Positions 30,849 to 43,700 of a stretch of 64,000 nucleotides of DNA are shown here, in pieces (the first letter of the stretch is position 1; every line of letters starts with the position of its first letter). The DNA comes from Rhineura floridana (taxonomy: Eukaryota; Chordata; Lepidosauria; Squamata; Rhineuridae): contig NC_084499.1 of NCBI RefSeq assembly GCF_030035675.1, positions 18,250,739 through 18,314,738 of the forward strand, given 5' to 3'. The notes beneath the pieces are model-generated. The model made no database searches. It was not told where the DNA came from and saw nothing but the letters and a program-made list of their open reading frames with translations. A program made the position numbers and the translations under genes.

Positions 30849-31019
30849 TAAATTGTTCAATTTACAAATATACAGGTCGAGCAGATTGGAGACAAGCAGC
30901 AAGCCAGAGGTTAGTTGTTGTCCTGGCATCTTCTGATGTTTTTGGAAATAAATGGTTAATGTATACATATATAGGTTGAGCAGGTGGGAAGCAAAGAGGA
31001 GGCCAGATTTTGCTGTTAT

Positions 31020-31490
31020 ATTATTAATAGTAGTATCTTACATGTATTTATGAACACAGCCTGGAGCTATTAAAGCAGTGCACTGTAAGATAACCCCCAC
31101 CCCCAAGAACTGCATCAGGAAAGTGTTTTTCCACCTACCCTGCTGGCTACAATCACCTGAGCGCTACACTCCTCTCTGCACTGGAGCCCAGGTGGCTGCG
31201 GCTGCCACCTGCCATTTTATTTCCCCCACAGTGCCACTGGGTTCTTGACATAGTGCCATTCCAGAGTGACACTACCCCAGGGGCCCCAGAGGCATTCCGG
31301 GGGAATTAAAACAGTGGTTGTCCAGAGCAGTACTTCCTGGCTTTTGCCTGCCTGCCACTGCCAAGGGGAGGAAAGGGTGGCACTGCCACTGAGGACCACA
31401 CTGTGAGGAGGGTGCTGTTGTAGAGATGTCTGCATGCAGAGGGTACAGAGGGCCCCACCAAAACTGGCACCAACCCTGGCAGGCAGGCGG
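31020..31490. other. Unassigned intergenic stretch
   Basis: Moderately GC-rich with no recognisable repeat or exon. Short frames on both strands have no domain. Confidence 0.35.
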
Positions 31491-31497
31491 CAGCAAG

Positions 31498-31594
31498 TCA
31501 CCTTTCAGGCATCTGGTTGGCCACTGTTGAGAGTAGGATCCTGGACTAGATGGGCCATTGGCCTGATCCATCCAGGTTCTCATGCTCTCATGTT
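31498..31594 (+). repeat. CR1 3'-end fragment
   Basis: GGCATCTGGTTGGCCACTGT, then GATGGGCCATTGGCCTGATC, matches the 3' UTR of the full CR1. Confidence 0.75.
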
Positions 31595-31654
31595 CAGCTC
31601 CAGTGGAGGCAGAAGTAACATTTTAAGTGCAGTGATAGCGAAGGTGTGTTCAGA

Positions 31655-32512
31655 CTAGAAACGGGGGAGAGTTTTGATTTAGTTTGCATTTCAGGCTGAA
31701 TCTATCAAATCCACACTTTCCGAAACAATAGGTGGACCAAAACACAACCATCCTTCAAAATTTGCACTTATTTTAACTTTGCGATCCATTTCTCCAACCA
31801 AGCAATGTTTTTCAAAAATGCACATATTAGGGGAAAGTGTGCACAAAATGAATGTTATTAGTGAAAATAAAATGCAAAATGCACTCTATTAGGATAAATG
31901 GCTTGCACAAATGTGTGCATTAGTCAATGATGCAGACAAAAATGCATTTGTTAAGAGAAATTCGCACTGAAATTTATTTTTATTTATTTATTTATTTATT
32001 AAATTTATATACCGCCCGACTAGCAATAGCTCTCTGGGCGGTGAACATAAAATAGCATAAAAATACAATGAATAACAAAATAATACTAAAATACAATCAA
32101 CAATCCAATACAATAAACATTTTAAAAAGTAAATCAGTGTAACTTAAAATGCTTCAGAGAATAGGAAGGTTTTGACCTGGCGCCGGAAGGAGAGCAGAGT
32201 CGGCGCCAGGCGTACTTCCTCGGGGAGACTGTTCCATAGTTCGGGGGCCACCACTGAGAAGGCCCTAGATCTTGTCATCACCCTCCGGGCCTCCCTGTGA
32301 GTTGGAACCCGGAGGAAGGCCTTCGTAGCAGAAAGTAGTGCACGGGCCGGTTCATATCGGAAGAGGCGTTCCGCAAGGTATCTGAAGATTTTTCATGAGG
32401 ATTAAAAAAAAAGAGCAAATTTCTGCAGAAAAGTGGAGAACTGAATTTAAGAGAGAAAATTAGACACTGGGAGAACAGAAATTGACTGATCATTCCATCC
32501 CTAGTTCTGTCC
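31655..32512 (+). repeat. 'TAGGGATG' family repeat split by an L3-like LINE
   Basis: The left part (GTTTGCATTTCAGGCTGAAT onward) ends near 31973. The right part from about 32382 ends ATCATTCCATCCCTA, giving a clear CATCCCTA terminus. Confidence 0.65.
31974..32381 (-). mobile_element. L3/CR1-like LINE, 3' end fragment
   Basis: ATTTATATACCGCCCGACTA at the tail side and GGTTTTGACCTGGCGCCGGA in the coding end match the longer antisense copy at 51.25-53.0 kb. CTGAA occurs at both edges (about 31966 and 32382) and may be the target duplication. Confidence 0.78.
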
Positions 32513-32679
32513 CCTTCTACCACACATAAACCGTTACATGTGCTGTCAACCTTGGTTCTGGCAGGGGGGCTGCCCAGTCCTGGGTTGTACCAAAACTCCG
32601 TGTGATTTAAGGGGTCACCCACCCTACATTACACCCAACACTCTGGCAGCTGCAGGTTTTCAGGGAAGATGGATACGGG

Positions 32680-33426
32680 CAGAGCTTGGAAGATTACTTT
32701 TAAAAAGTAATAAATTACAGTTGCAGTTACATGCCCCCCAAAAGTAGTAATTACCGTTACAATTACAATTGCTCTGAAAGTAACTAATTACTTTACTTTT
32801 ACTCAAAAGTAATTGCTACAATTAAATTTTAGTTACTTTTTTAAATAAAGTTGCCCACAAGGTGCTGGCCTCGGCTGCTGCACATCTAAGTAGCCTAAAA
32901 CAACATTAAAAATAAGCACATACACACAGAGGGTAGTAGTATATATTTTTTTATCCATAAGATTAACAGAATGGCATAACAGAATCTCACATCCCCTCAC
33001 CCCACCCCCAGCAATGATACCCCAACACACATATTTTTGTATATATATATTGCCTCCAGCTCTTTTCTCCTTCCACTCCTGTCAATTTTTAAACAATTGT
33101 TTTCTCCATGCTGTTTCACTCTCCACCTCCTCCCTTGTTGCCTCCTAAGCACCCATAGAGCATGAAGGAAGAACAATGCTGCACAGAAGCCCAGTTTGAA
33201 GCACATGATTTTTATTCACAAATCAGAGGAGCAGAAGACTTCCCCTGCTCTCCCCCAAGTAATGTGCAAAAGTAATGCTGGAAACATTACAATTACTCCT
33301 CAAAAGTAATGAAGTTACTACTCGTTCTATCACCAGCAAAATGTAATGAAGTTACCCACTCGTTACTCAAAAAAGTAATAAATTACAAGTAATTCGTTAC
33401 TTGTAACTAGTTACTTCCAAGCTCTG
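32680..33426. mobile_element. hAT-superfamily element, 747 bp, with 8-bp target-site duplication
   Basis: The ends are inverted: CAGAGCTTGGAAG at the left, CTTCCAAGCTCTG at the right. GATACGGG flanks both sides (32672-32679 and 33427-33434), the 8-bp duplication expected of hAT. Both subterminal regions are full of AAGTAATTACA-like motifs. No transposase domain is visible, so it is non-autonomous. The identical flanks suggest that it is not very old. Confidence 0.88.
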
Positions 33427-33730
33427 GATACGGGTGGGCCATGTAAGTTTGTCCATCTTTACTCATCTGGTAACTGAAGAATCCCTGATATGCTTCTGTG
33501 GAATATCAAGACATAATGTGCCAAAAGATTACTCTACTGAATAAACAAACAAAAAACCCTACAGTGGCCTCTGTTTCTGACTGTTGTCAAATCGTGCCCC
33601 CTGATGTACACGAAGTGAATAACAATTACAGATCATGCATCTTAAAAGACTAATAGATTTATTTATTAGTATAAAGGTCCTTATAAGAAACTTAAAAAGC
33701 TCACAAGTTAATAGACACTACTCAAAAGAA

Positions 33731-33862
33731 AGCCATCTGTGGTTCAGATTTAGCTCATGGGCTGCTGGTTGTCTACCTCCTTTGTAGAAAGAGAAGGATG
33801 TATTCTAGGTCACAGAGAGGACCTTATGTTGTAGCACTTTAAGGGGTGGGGAAAAGGAGAAA
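33731..33862 (+). repeat. Unclassified repeat R, copy 1
   Basis: About 130 bp (TGGTTCAGATTTAGCTCATG, then GAAAGAGAAGGATGTATTCT, then GTTGTAGCACTTTAAGG) that recurs at 39070-39196 with few differences and unrelated flanks. Confidence 0.6.
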
Positions 33863-33934
33863 TTCTTCCTCTTCTTTGGCTCAAAGAACCTCTCTATATC
33901 ATTTTTGCAATTCAAATAAACACAAAATCGAGCC

Positions 33935-34240
33935 CACTGTCATCGGCCGGTTCTCCGGAATGCTCTGCCAACAGAGATTCTGCAGTCGCTCTCTGTTTTA
34001 ACTTTTAAAAATGCAAATGGACTGCCTTCAAGTTGATTCCGACTTATTAACTTTTAAATGCCTGCTGAAAACCTTTCTGTTCCGCCAGGCTAACGTGGCC
34101 AATTAAGCAGATGCTCTATTTGCAACAGTTGACCTTTGTTTTCATTGTACTTTTAAAGTTTTCATTGCATGGCTGTTTTTTAAAAAAACTGCTTTGATGT
34201 TTTTAACAAAAGAGTAGTATAAAAATATATTTATACATAA
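33935..34240 (+). repeat. LINE 3' fragment (L3/L2-like)
   Basis: CCGGAATGCTCTGCCAACAG and CTGAAAACCTTTCTGTTCCG encode the end of a LINE ORF2. The tail is ATAAATAAATAG. A BovB-like tail piece (CTGCCTTCAAGTTGATTCCG) sits inside at about 34010-34045. Confidence 0.5.
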
Positions 34241-34384
34241 ATAAATAGTTCAGCATGACCTCATCATGATCTCTCTCTCTCTCTCACAAAAGCACGTCAT
34301 CGTATATGCCTATATAGTAAACTCAAAAGTAAACAGAAGGGGAAAAAAGAGGGAATTATTATTCTGAGTAAGCACTTATTATGG

Positions 34385-34943
34385 AAACAACAGTCAAGAG
34401 ATCAGAAGAAGGCTAGGACTGGGGAGGACAGCTATGAGAGAACTAGAAAAAGTTCTCAAATGCAAAGATGTATCACTGAACACTAAAGTCAGGATCATTC
34501 AGACCATGGTATTCCCGATCTCTGTGTATGGATGGGAAAGCTGGACAGCGAAAAAAGCAGATAAGAGAAAAATCAACTCATTTGAAATGCGGTATTGGAG
34601 GAGAGCTTTGTGCAAACCATGGACCGTGAAAAAGACAAATAATTGGGTGTTAGAACAAATTAAACTAGAATTGTCACTAGAAGCTAAAATGATGAAACTG
34701 AGGTTATCATACATTGGACACATCATGAGAAGGCATGATTCACTAGAAAAGACAATAATGCTGGGAAAAACAGAAGGGAGTAGAACAAGAGGAAGGCAAA
34801 TCAGAGATGGATTGATTCCATAAAGGAAGCCACAGACCTGAACTTACAAGATCTGAACAGGGTGGTTTATAACAGATGCTCTTGGAGGTCGCTGATTCAT
34901 AGGGTCGCCGCAAGTCAAAATCGACTTGAAGGCACATAACAAG
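34385..34943 (+). mobile_element. BovB-type LINE, 3' fragment
   Basis: Translates to RELEKVLKCKDVSLNTKVR, then TMVFPISVYGWESWTAKKAD, then MKLRLSYIGHIMRRHDSLEK, with tail TCGACTTGAAGGCACATAAC. One stop falls in the C-terminal segment near 34821. The endonuclease and most of the RT are missing. Confidence 0.9.
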
Positions 34944-34955
34944 AAGCGCTTATTA

Positions 34956-37328
34956 AGAACATAAGAACATAAGAAGAGCCTGCTGGATCAGGCCAGTGGC
35001 CCATCTAGTCCAGCATCCTGTTCTCACAGTGGCCAACCAGGTGCCTGGGGGAAGCCCGCAAGCAGGACCCGAGTGCAAGAACACTCTCCCCTCCTGAGGC
35101 TTCCGGCAACTGGTTTTCAGAAGCATGCTGCCTCTGACTAGGGTGGCAGAGCATAGCCATCATGGCTAGTAGCCATTGATAGCCCTGTCCTCCATGAATT
35201 TGTCTAATCTTCTTTTAAAGCCGTCCAAGCTGGTGGCCATTACTGCATCTTGTGGGAGCAAATTCCATAGTTTAACTATGCGCTGAGTAAAGAAGTACTT
35301 CCTTTTGTCTGTCCTGAATCTTCCAACATTCAGCTTCTTTGAATGTCCACGAGTTCTAGTATTATGAGAGAGGGAGAAGAACTTTTCTCTATCCACTTTC
35401 TCAATGCCATGCATAATTTTATACACTTCTATCATGTCTCCTCTGACCCGCCTTTTCTCTAAACTAAAAAGCCCCAAATGCTGCAACCTTTCCTCGTAAG
35501 GGAGTCGCTCCATCCCCTTGATCATTCTGGTTGCCCTCTTCTGAACCTTTTCCAACTCTATAATATCCTTTCTGAGATGAGGCGACCAGAACTGTACACA
35601 GTATTCCAAATGCGGCCGCACCATAGATTTATACAACGGCATTATGATATCGGCTGTTTTATTTTCAATACCTTTCCTAATTATTGCTAGCATGGAATTT
35701 GCCTTTTTCACAGCTGCCGCACACTGGGTCGACATTTTCATCGTGCTTGTCCACCACAACCCCGAGGTCTCTCTCCTGGTCGGTCACCGCCAGTTCAGAC
35801 CCCATGAGCGTATATGTGAAAATTTTTTGCTCCAATATGCATAATTTTACACTTGTTTATATTGAATTGCATTTGCCATTTTTCCGCCCATTCACTCAGT
35901 TTGGAGAGATCTTTTTGGAGCTCTTCGCAATCCCTTTTTGTTTTAACAACCCTGAACAATTTAGTGTCGTCAGCAAACTTGGCCACTTCACTGCTCACTC
36001 CTAATTCTAGGTCATTAATGAACAAGTTGAAAAGTACAGGTCCCAATACCGATCCTTGAGGGACTCCACTTCCTACAGCCCTCCATTGGGAGAACTGTCC
36101 GTTTATTCCTACTCTCTGCTTTCTGCTTCTTAACCAATTCCTTATCCACAAGAGGACCTCTCCTCTTATTCCATGACTGCTAAGCTTCCTCAGAAGCCTT
36201 TGGTGAGGTACCTTGTCAAACGCTTTTTGAAAGTCTAAGTACACTATGTCCACTGGATCACCTCTATCTATATGCTTGTTGACACTCTCAAAGAATTCTA
36301 ATAGGTTACTGAGACAGGACTTTCCCTTGCAGAAGCCATGCTGGCTCTGCTTCAGCAAGGCTTGTTCTTCTATGTGCTTAGTTAATCTAGCTTTAATAAT
36401 ACTTTCTACCAGTTTTCCAGGGACAGAAGTTAAGCCAACTGGCCTGTAATTTCCGGGATCCCCTCTGGATCCCTTTTTGAAGATTGGCGTTACATTTGCC
36501 ACTTTCCAGTCCTCAGGCACGGAGGAGGACACGAGGGACAAGTTACATATTTTAGTTAGCAGATCAGCAATTTCACCTTTGAGTTCTTTGAGAACTCTCG
36601 GGTGGATGCCATCCGGGCCCGGTGATTTGTCAGTTTTTATATTGTCCATTAAGCTTAGAACTTCCTCTCTCGTTACCACTATTTGTCTTAGTTCCTCAGA
36701 ATCCCTTCCTGCAAATGTTAGTTCAGGTTCAGGGATCTGCCCTATATCTTCCACTGTGAAGACAGATGCAAAGAATTCATTTAGCTTCTCTGCAATCTCC
36801 TTATCGTTCTTTAGTACACCTTTGACTCCCTTATCATCCAAGGGTCCAATCGCCTCCCTAGATGGTCTCCTGCTTTGAATGTATTTATAGAATTTTTTGT
36901 TGTTGGTTTTTATGTTCTTAGCAATGTGCTCCTCAAATTCTTTTTTAGCATCCCTTATTGTCTTCTTGCATTTCTTTTGCCAGAGTTTGTGTTCTTTTTT
37001 ATTTTCTTCATTCGGACAAGACTTCCATTTTCTGAAGGAAGACTTTTTGCCTCTAAGAGCTTCCTTGACTTTGCTCGTTAACCATGCCGGCATCTTCTTG
37101 GCCCTGGCGGTACCTTTTCTGTTCTGCGGTATGCACTCCAGTTGAGCTTCTAATATAGTGTTTTTAAACAACTTCCAAGCATTTTCGAGTGATGTGACCC
37201 TCTGGACTTTGTTTTTCAGCTTTCTTTTTACCAATCCCCTCATTTTTGTGAAGTTTCCTCTTTTGAAGTCAAATGTGACCGTGTTGGATTTTCTTGGCAA
37301 TTGGCCAGTTACATGTATGTTTAATTTA
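34956..37328 (-). mobile_element. CR1 LINE, 5'-truncated, antisense and next to the GTF3C5 promoter
   Basis: The reverse complement aligns from the middle of ORF2 (AAATTAAACATACATGTAAC) through the 3' UTR to CATAAGAACATAAGAA. A 528-residue frame (35795-37381) covers RT motifs KSPGPDGIHP, VYLDFQKAFDKV, GVPQGSVLGP and FADDTKL. Relative to the full copy there is a 5-base loss near 35822 and a one-base gain near 35747, which shift the frame into the C-terminal part (35166-35759). Identity to the 19.8 kb copy looks very high by eye. Confidence 0.93.
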
Positions 37329-37329
37329 A

Positions 37330-37557
37330 AAAACCTGCAGATGGCAAAGCCGTATATCACAAGAGACATCCTTCTTTCCACACCCTGCTACCTTTGCTTC
37401 CCCCCTCCATACACCTGGATTATTATTATTACTATTGTGGTGGTGGTTTGCTATAGTAGGAACCCTTCTTCACTGGAACCTTGGCGACCTTCTCAAGGTT
37501 CCTACGTGAGGGGGGGCACTTTTAAGGAACGGACCGCGACGTTTCTGAGAGAGGAAA
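37330..37557 (+). promoter_or_regulatory. GTF3C5: GTF3C5 promoter region and 5' UTR
   Basis: The only non-repeat sequence between the antisense CR1 and the GTF3C5 ATG. It lacks a clear TATA box and becomes CpG-rich toward the start codon (GGACCGCGACG). A perfect 9-bp inverted repeat (GGAACCTTG at 37475-37483, CAAGGTTCC at 37494-37502) lies about 55 bp before the ATG. The transcription start is not placed. Confidence 0.6.
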
Positions 37558-37707
37558 ATGGCGGGAGGAGGCCAGGTCGGTGGGGCTGGCGCGGCGATTT
37601 CGGACTTCCACCGCGACAAGCGACTGGTGTGCGTGGAATATCCCGGCGTGGTGCGAGATGTCGGGAAGACGCTGCTGACCCTGGGGGGCGAAGAGGGGGT
37701 CTCTCGG
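37558..37707 (+). CDS. GTF3C5: GTF3C5 coding exon 1
   Basis: The ATG (GAAAATGGCGGG) opens 50 codons ending TLGGEEGVSR; the donor is TCTCGG|GTGAGG, phase 0. The first 17 residues are Gly/Ala-rich and differ from human; conservation begins at KRLVCVEYPGVV. Confidence 0.95.
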
Positions 37708-40700
37708 GTGAGGGAAGCGAGTAATGTCTTCTCGAGTTTCCTCACGTTTCTGCTCAGGTTCTCGAAAGGAAAAGGTGTGGGGGCTCAAGCCAGCCTGCTT
37801 GGCAAGCCCTCAGCGCCACATGCTCCAGCTCGTGTCCCTGAAGGAACCCCAGAGATGGGTGGGAGGGATGGGGGTGCGCTTTGCATATGCTCAGGGGAAC
37901 TCTTCCTCCGTGAAGGAGCTTAATGCCAAAGAGGGTCGCCAGGCCTCAGGGCTTGAGTAGAGATGTAAAGGCCTGTCCGAAAGAAAAGGGGGGGGAAATA
38001 AAATAAAAGCTGGGAGGGGAAGCAATTTTTCCTGAAAAATTGAAACAATTCCCCCCCTCCCGAATTTTTCTTCCCCCCCCCATCACATCTCTAGGCTTGA
38101 GGCTTGATGACTGCTTTTAAAATTAGTACCGCCTCTTTGTTTCCTTAGGCTCCACCCCTCTGCTGTCAGGCATATACAGGCTCCTCCCCCCACCTGCAAT
38201 TAGGCTCCACCCATTGCCTCAAATGAAGCAATACCTTGAACTTATCATTGCCCACGCGCCATCGTTACTACCTGTATATCCCACCTTTCCTCCAAGGAGG
38301 CGTAGATGGTCAGTTTATATTTATGGGCACTTCCCACAACCCCAGGAAGTCCCAAAGTGTATGTAAATTTTTATTCTTACTCTATAAAATTACAGGAAAT
38401 GCCCTTTGTAATAGAATATCTATTAAAATGATATAATACAAATATACTAGAGTGTTCATTCAAAAAAAAAATTCAGCTTAAAAACATAAAGTTATATCCC
38501 CCCCCCCCCCAAAACTCAGGAAGGAACACCAAGGCTATGAAAAGCCGAACTGCTAGCTGTGTCCGAATGCCTGGGTTAATAAATATGTCTTTGTCTGGTG
38601 CTGTGAAAAGATTATTGTGGCCTGGTTTACTGTGACCATGTGAATGTGCTGGCTGCTGAAGAGAGATTCGCAGCTGCTTTGGTCCCTAGGCCTTTTAGTT
38701 CAGTGTAAAAGCTAAGCCAAGGTTTAGTGCATCATCTGAAGCCAGGATAAGGTCTTTCCTCCTCAACTGTAACTGGCACCACAGGACAAACCTTGGCTAC
38801 AGATCATGGTCAAGAAGCTATTCTGGGTTTGGACAAGCTTCTGAGCCAAACCTTGGCTTAGCTGCCGTGCTGTACTGACCTAAGAAGCCCAGAGAAGAGC
38901 AAAGCAGTTGTGATTGCCTGCTCGGAAACTGGAACCTTAAGCCATCGTTTGGCTCAGGGAGATGTTTAAACACAGCGTCAACATCTGGAAAGCCTCCCTG
39001 GGGAGGGCATTTCATAATCAGGATCACCCCTAACTAGGGTGGCATAGGGGAGTGGTGGGAAAGCTAGGAGCCATCTTTGGTTCAGATTTAGCTCATGGGC
39101 TGCTGGTTGTCTACCTCCTTTGCAGAAAGAGAAGGATGTATCCTAGGTCATAGAGAGAACCTTGTGTTGTAGCACTTTAAGGGGGTGGGGAAATGGTTGA
39201 TCTGAATTGATGTCTGTTATGAGGGAGGGGATTAGTGGCAGGGGTTAGATTATATCTGATTGCTTTTTAGAGGTTTTTAAAGTTTTTTAAAGATGTTTTA
39301 AAGATGTTTTGTTTTAGTAGGTTTTTAAAGATGTTTTGTTTTAATATGTTTTAAAGTCTTTTGTTTTTAAGATGTTTTAAAGTGTTTTTGTTTGCTGCCC
39401 TGGCCTCCTTCTGGAATGGTGGGATATAAATTTAATTTAAAAAATAATTACATAGAGAAACAGCGTTAAAAATAATGCAGAGGTACTTCTGGACCTTCCT
39501 CAGGATATGGCATATAACTAAAACTGAATTCCCAGAGCATTGTCGGAAATGGGGGGAGGGAGATAGGATCCTACAACACGTGGTGGGATTGCAAGAAAGT
39601 AAAAAAACGCTGGGTTGAGGTACAAAATGAAATGGGTAAGATCACTGAACAGCTGGTGCAGCTGCCAGAATTAGTATTGTTAAATTTATTCATAAACGAA
39701 AACAGTAGGTTGCACAGTAAAAAATTAATTAGTTTTATGTTAGTAGCTGCCCGTCAAGTTATAGCCAGATGTTGGAACGATTAGGTGTGGGCATCAATAG
39801 ATAGATGGTATGGACAAATATGGGAGAAAGCACTGCTAGAAAAATTAACATGGAAACTGAAGATGAGTAAAGGATTAAAAAAGGAAGACACATTCACAAA
39901 ATGTTGGCAACCATTTATTATTCTGATCACATCAGGGGCTGGTAGTCGGAGAACAGTCCCTACCCACTTTACAAAACAGTGGAGATCATGATTACTTTCT
40001 GTATGTGTTATGAGATGAGTGAGAAAGGTAATGAATTATGGAGTGCAAAATACAAGGTTATAGATAAATAGGTATTTGGAGCGATGTATGGTAGATGGGG
40101 TGGGGACAGATGTAATGTATAAGGTGTATAAAAATAAATATTTTTTTAAAAAAATATATAAATAAATATATCTAACTCTGCTGGTGCCTGGGCCAGATCC
40201 AGTTTTTACTACATCTGTGCTATCTTTGGAAGGAAGGGTTGGATATAAAATTAATCAATCATCATCATCATTATCATCTGGCCTGTAGCCCCTCCTCTTC
40301 ACCCAGCCCCTTGCCCAGCTGCAAGCCCCCAGCCTTCTGCATTTCCGTGCTGGGTGGTGAGGAAGAGAAGCCTCTTCTCACTCAGCCCTGCTGAATGATC
40401 TAACCACTATTATTTGTTGGTCACGTGCATCCTTTTCAGATCTATGCCGACCCTGGCAGGAGGCTCGAGCTCTACTTCCGCCCCAGAGACCCCTACTGCC
40501 ACCCGGTGTGTGCCAACCGCTTCCCAACATCTTCCATGCTGCTGAAAGTGAGAAAGAAAACTAGGAGGAAACAGACAGAAGCTGGTGATTTTGAGGAAGA
40601 GGTCAAGTTTGAAGTCGAGGTCCTTGGCATTGTTGCCACCGTTTATAAGTTTCAAGGTAATGATTTGTTCTCATCTGTTTGGAGTGCGTGTGTGTGTGTG

Positions 40701-43700
40701 GGCTCCTGCTGGGAGGAAGGGCAGGATATAAATCAAATAATAAATAAATAAATAAGAACGTATTTTATTTATGTATTTATTTATTTGATTTATATCCCAC
40801 CCTTCCTCCCAGTGGGAGCCCAGGTCTGCAGACAAAAGCACTAAAAACACTTTAAAACACCACAAAAACAGACTTTAAAATATATTAAAGCAAAAACACA
40901 TTTAAAAACATCTTTTAAAAAAAAGCTTTTAAAATATCTTAATTTTTTTTTTTTTTAATCTCTCTCTGGGACGGGCTTCTTCATGTGCAGCAGCACAGTC
41001 CAAGGCATGACGGGGAGTTGTAGTCCAACAACATCTGGAGGGCCACACATTCCCCTTCTTTGGAGTCAGGGAAGACTGAGCGAATTTCAGCTGCTCAACC
41101 CCCCTCCTTTGCCTCCCGGATCATCAGCAGGCCTGCTGTCTGTCGACCCCAGGGAATGTCCCAGAATGAGGGGGGGAATGCCCCCTGAATAAACCTTGCA
41201 CCATGTTGTTTCTAATTGCACATGCACAACTTTTTGAAAGTGGTTGTGTTGTACAAATCTCTTGTATGCCATTTTGAGAGCCTTTTGGGACAGCTACAGT
41301 GCAGAATGCAATGTTCTAAATGAATAAATCCTAGATGTAGATTTGGTAGGGAACAAGATGTCCACTACTGGCTTTGCTCAGTAGTGTGGTGGAAGTGAAT
41401 CTGTTGGGTTGAATTAGCACTCTTCCGTATCATTCCCTGCAGGGATGTCTGATTTCCAGTATTTGGCCATGCGCTCCGGACCGGATGGCAAGCAGACCTC
41501 AATGTATGACAAAGTCCTGATGCTCAAGCCAGAGAAAGAGGACTTCTTCCTGAGTGACCTTCCACTTTATATTCCTCCACCCATTTTCTCACGCCTGGAC
41601 ACTCCTGTGGACTATTACTATCGCCCGGAAACACAACATAGGTCAGTGCCTTTCTTGGAGGGCGAGCAGATAGCCATGTGCTTAGCTCCTTTGATTGGAT
41701 ATTGTGTGTGGGCTTATCCTTTGGCGGGATTTATGTATGCATGGTGACTTTATGGGCTGGAGATGGTTGCTGTTTGGGGCTGGAGTTGGAGGGCAAGGGT
41801 GCGAAACCTCTTGCCCACAGGCCAAATGCAGCTCACTATTATTTGAATTTATATCCCGCTCTTTCACCCGAAGGAGCCCAGGGCAGCGAACATAAACAAA
41901 ACAATTTAACAAGAAAAAAGAAAAGCATACTAAAAACAGTTAAAAACATTCCCAAAACACAATTACAGTTTAAAAATTCCAAGACACAGTTGAAAACGTT
42001 CTTAAAAAACATTAAGCCTCCACATCCAGGCTACTAGCTTCTCCTCAAGCCCTGTCCCCTACGAAGCCCTGCATTTCAGCTGTTACTGTGCAAAGTAACT
42101 GAGAAAGTGGGGGAAACGGGGCTGCAAAGGGGGTAGGACTGAGCTGGTGATGGAAGCCCCTACTCAGCAAGAAAACGGAAACAGAGACGTGTGTGGATGT
42201 GTGAAAGGAGAATGCAATTTTGGCCCTGCCCACTTTTAGATTTGGCCCTGCCCACCACTGGCATGCAACCTCTGGAATGTTACCCACAAGGGAATGCTAC
42301 CCTTGGGCCAAAGAAAGGTTCCCCATACCTGTTGTAGTGCTTGTGAGCAAGCTTCCACATGATCATAAGCCTCCAACTGCTTGTCATGGCTATTGGTTCT
42401 GACAGTGGCAATAGGCACCTGTAGAGAGCCCCCTTTCACCTTTCCCAGTGCCATTATTCACTCAACTGGCCTCTGGCAGCACCTGGCTTCTTCAGGCAGC
42501 AGAGGAGGAACAACAAAGTCAGAGTGACTTCTGCATTCCTCTCTGCTTCTAGGAGAGACTAAGCAATACCAGAGGGTGGGTGGGTGAGAGAGGATACGCA
42601 TACAAGCAGTAGTGGCCCTGACAAGGCTGAAAAGGAGCTTTCCAGGGGTGCCTGTTGCAGCTGTCAGAACTAATAGCTTCTACAGGCATGTGGAGACTTC
42701 TGAATATATGGAACTTCTGTGCGAATCCAGCTCTGATTCCACTTGGGTTTGCCTGCCCAATGGAGCTAAAACAAAGTATTGGAGCAGGAAGTATACACGT
42801 AAATATGTATGCATTCCTTACTTATCCATCAGTGCAACTGCTTGTGTTGCAGCACTCAAATCCTAGGGTTGGGAGAGCCACGTTGTCACAGAGCTACATT
42901 GACCAGACATGGCTGTGCCTGTTCAACCTTGGCGGCTTTCCCATTAATCAGAGATAACGTTCGGAATGTTTCTCATGCCGACACCTTTGCTTTTTCTCAC
43001 TGTTATCTTTCATCCAAACTCAAATGGAAACGTGATGCAGCATGGATTGCATTTCTGACTCGCAACCTTTATGTGATCTTCTATGTCTTCTGGTCTCTTG
43101 GGAATTCTTTATTTAGAGGGCCAGTGTGGTGTAGTTCAAATCAGGCCAGGGTTTAAATCAGGAAAGTGGAACGGGCGGCCCTCCAGACGTTGTTGGGCAC
43201 CAACAGAGAGTGCTCTTGCGCTCAGGTCCTGCTTGCGGGCTTCCCATTGGGGCATCTGGTTGGCCACTGTGAGAACAGGATGCCGGACTAGGTGGGCTAC
43301 TGGCCCGAACCAGCAGGCTGTTCTTATGTTCTTAATTTCATATATAAAAACAATTTCATACACAAAAGCAATTTCAAATCCAAAATGACAGGCTGTTTTG
43401 TAATTTTGTCACAAAATAGTAATAGTAATAAAAATAATAATACCAACAGCATAGGGAAAAACGTTGCATTGTTTCCCCATGTTACAATAAAGAGAAAGGC
43501 AATACATGGTTGAATACTGTCATTAAATGTTTCATTCCAGTGTTAAATAAACACTGTCCAGTTAAATAAACACTGTTCCCTGGCTGGTATGCTTCCCTGG
43601 CTCTTGCATAACTTGTCAGTTTTTGCTATTTGTCAGATGTTTTCCAAACGGCCTTGAAGAATAAATAGGCACAGCGGCCTCCCCACCCCACCTGCTCTCA

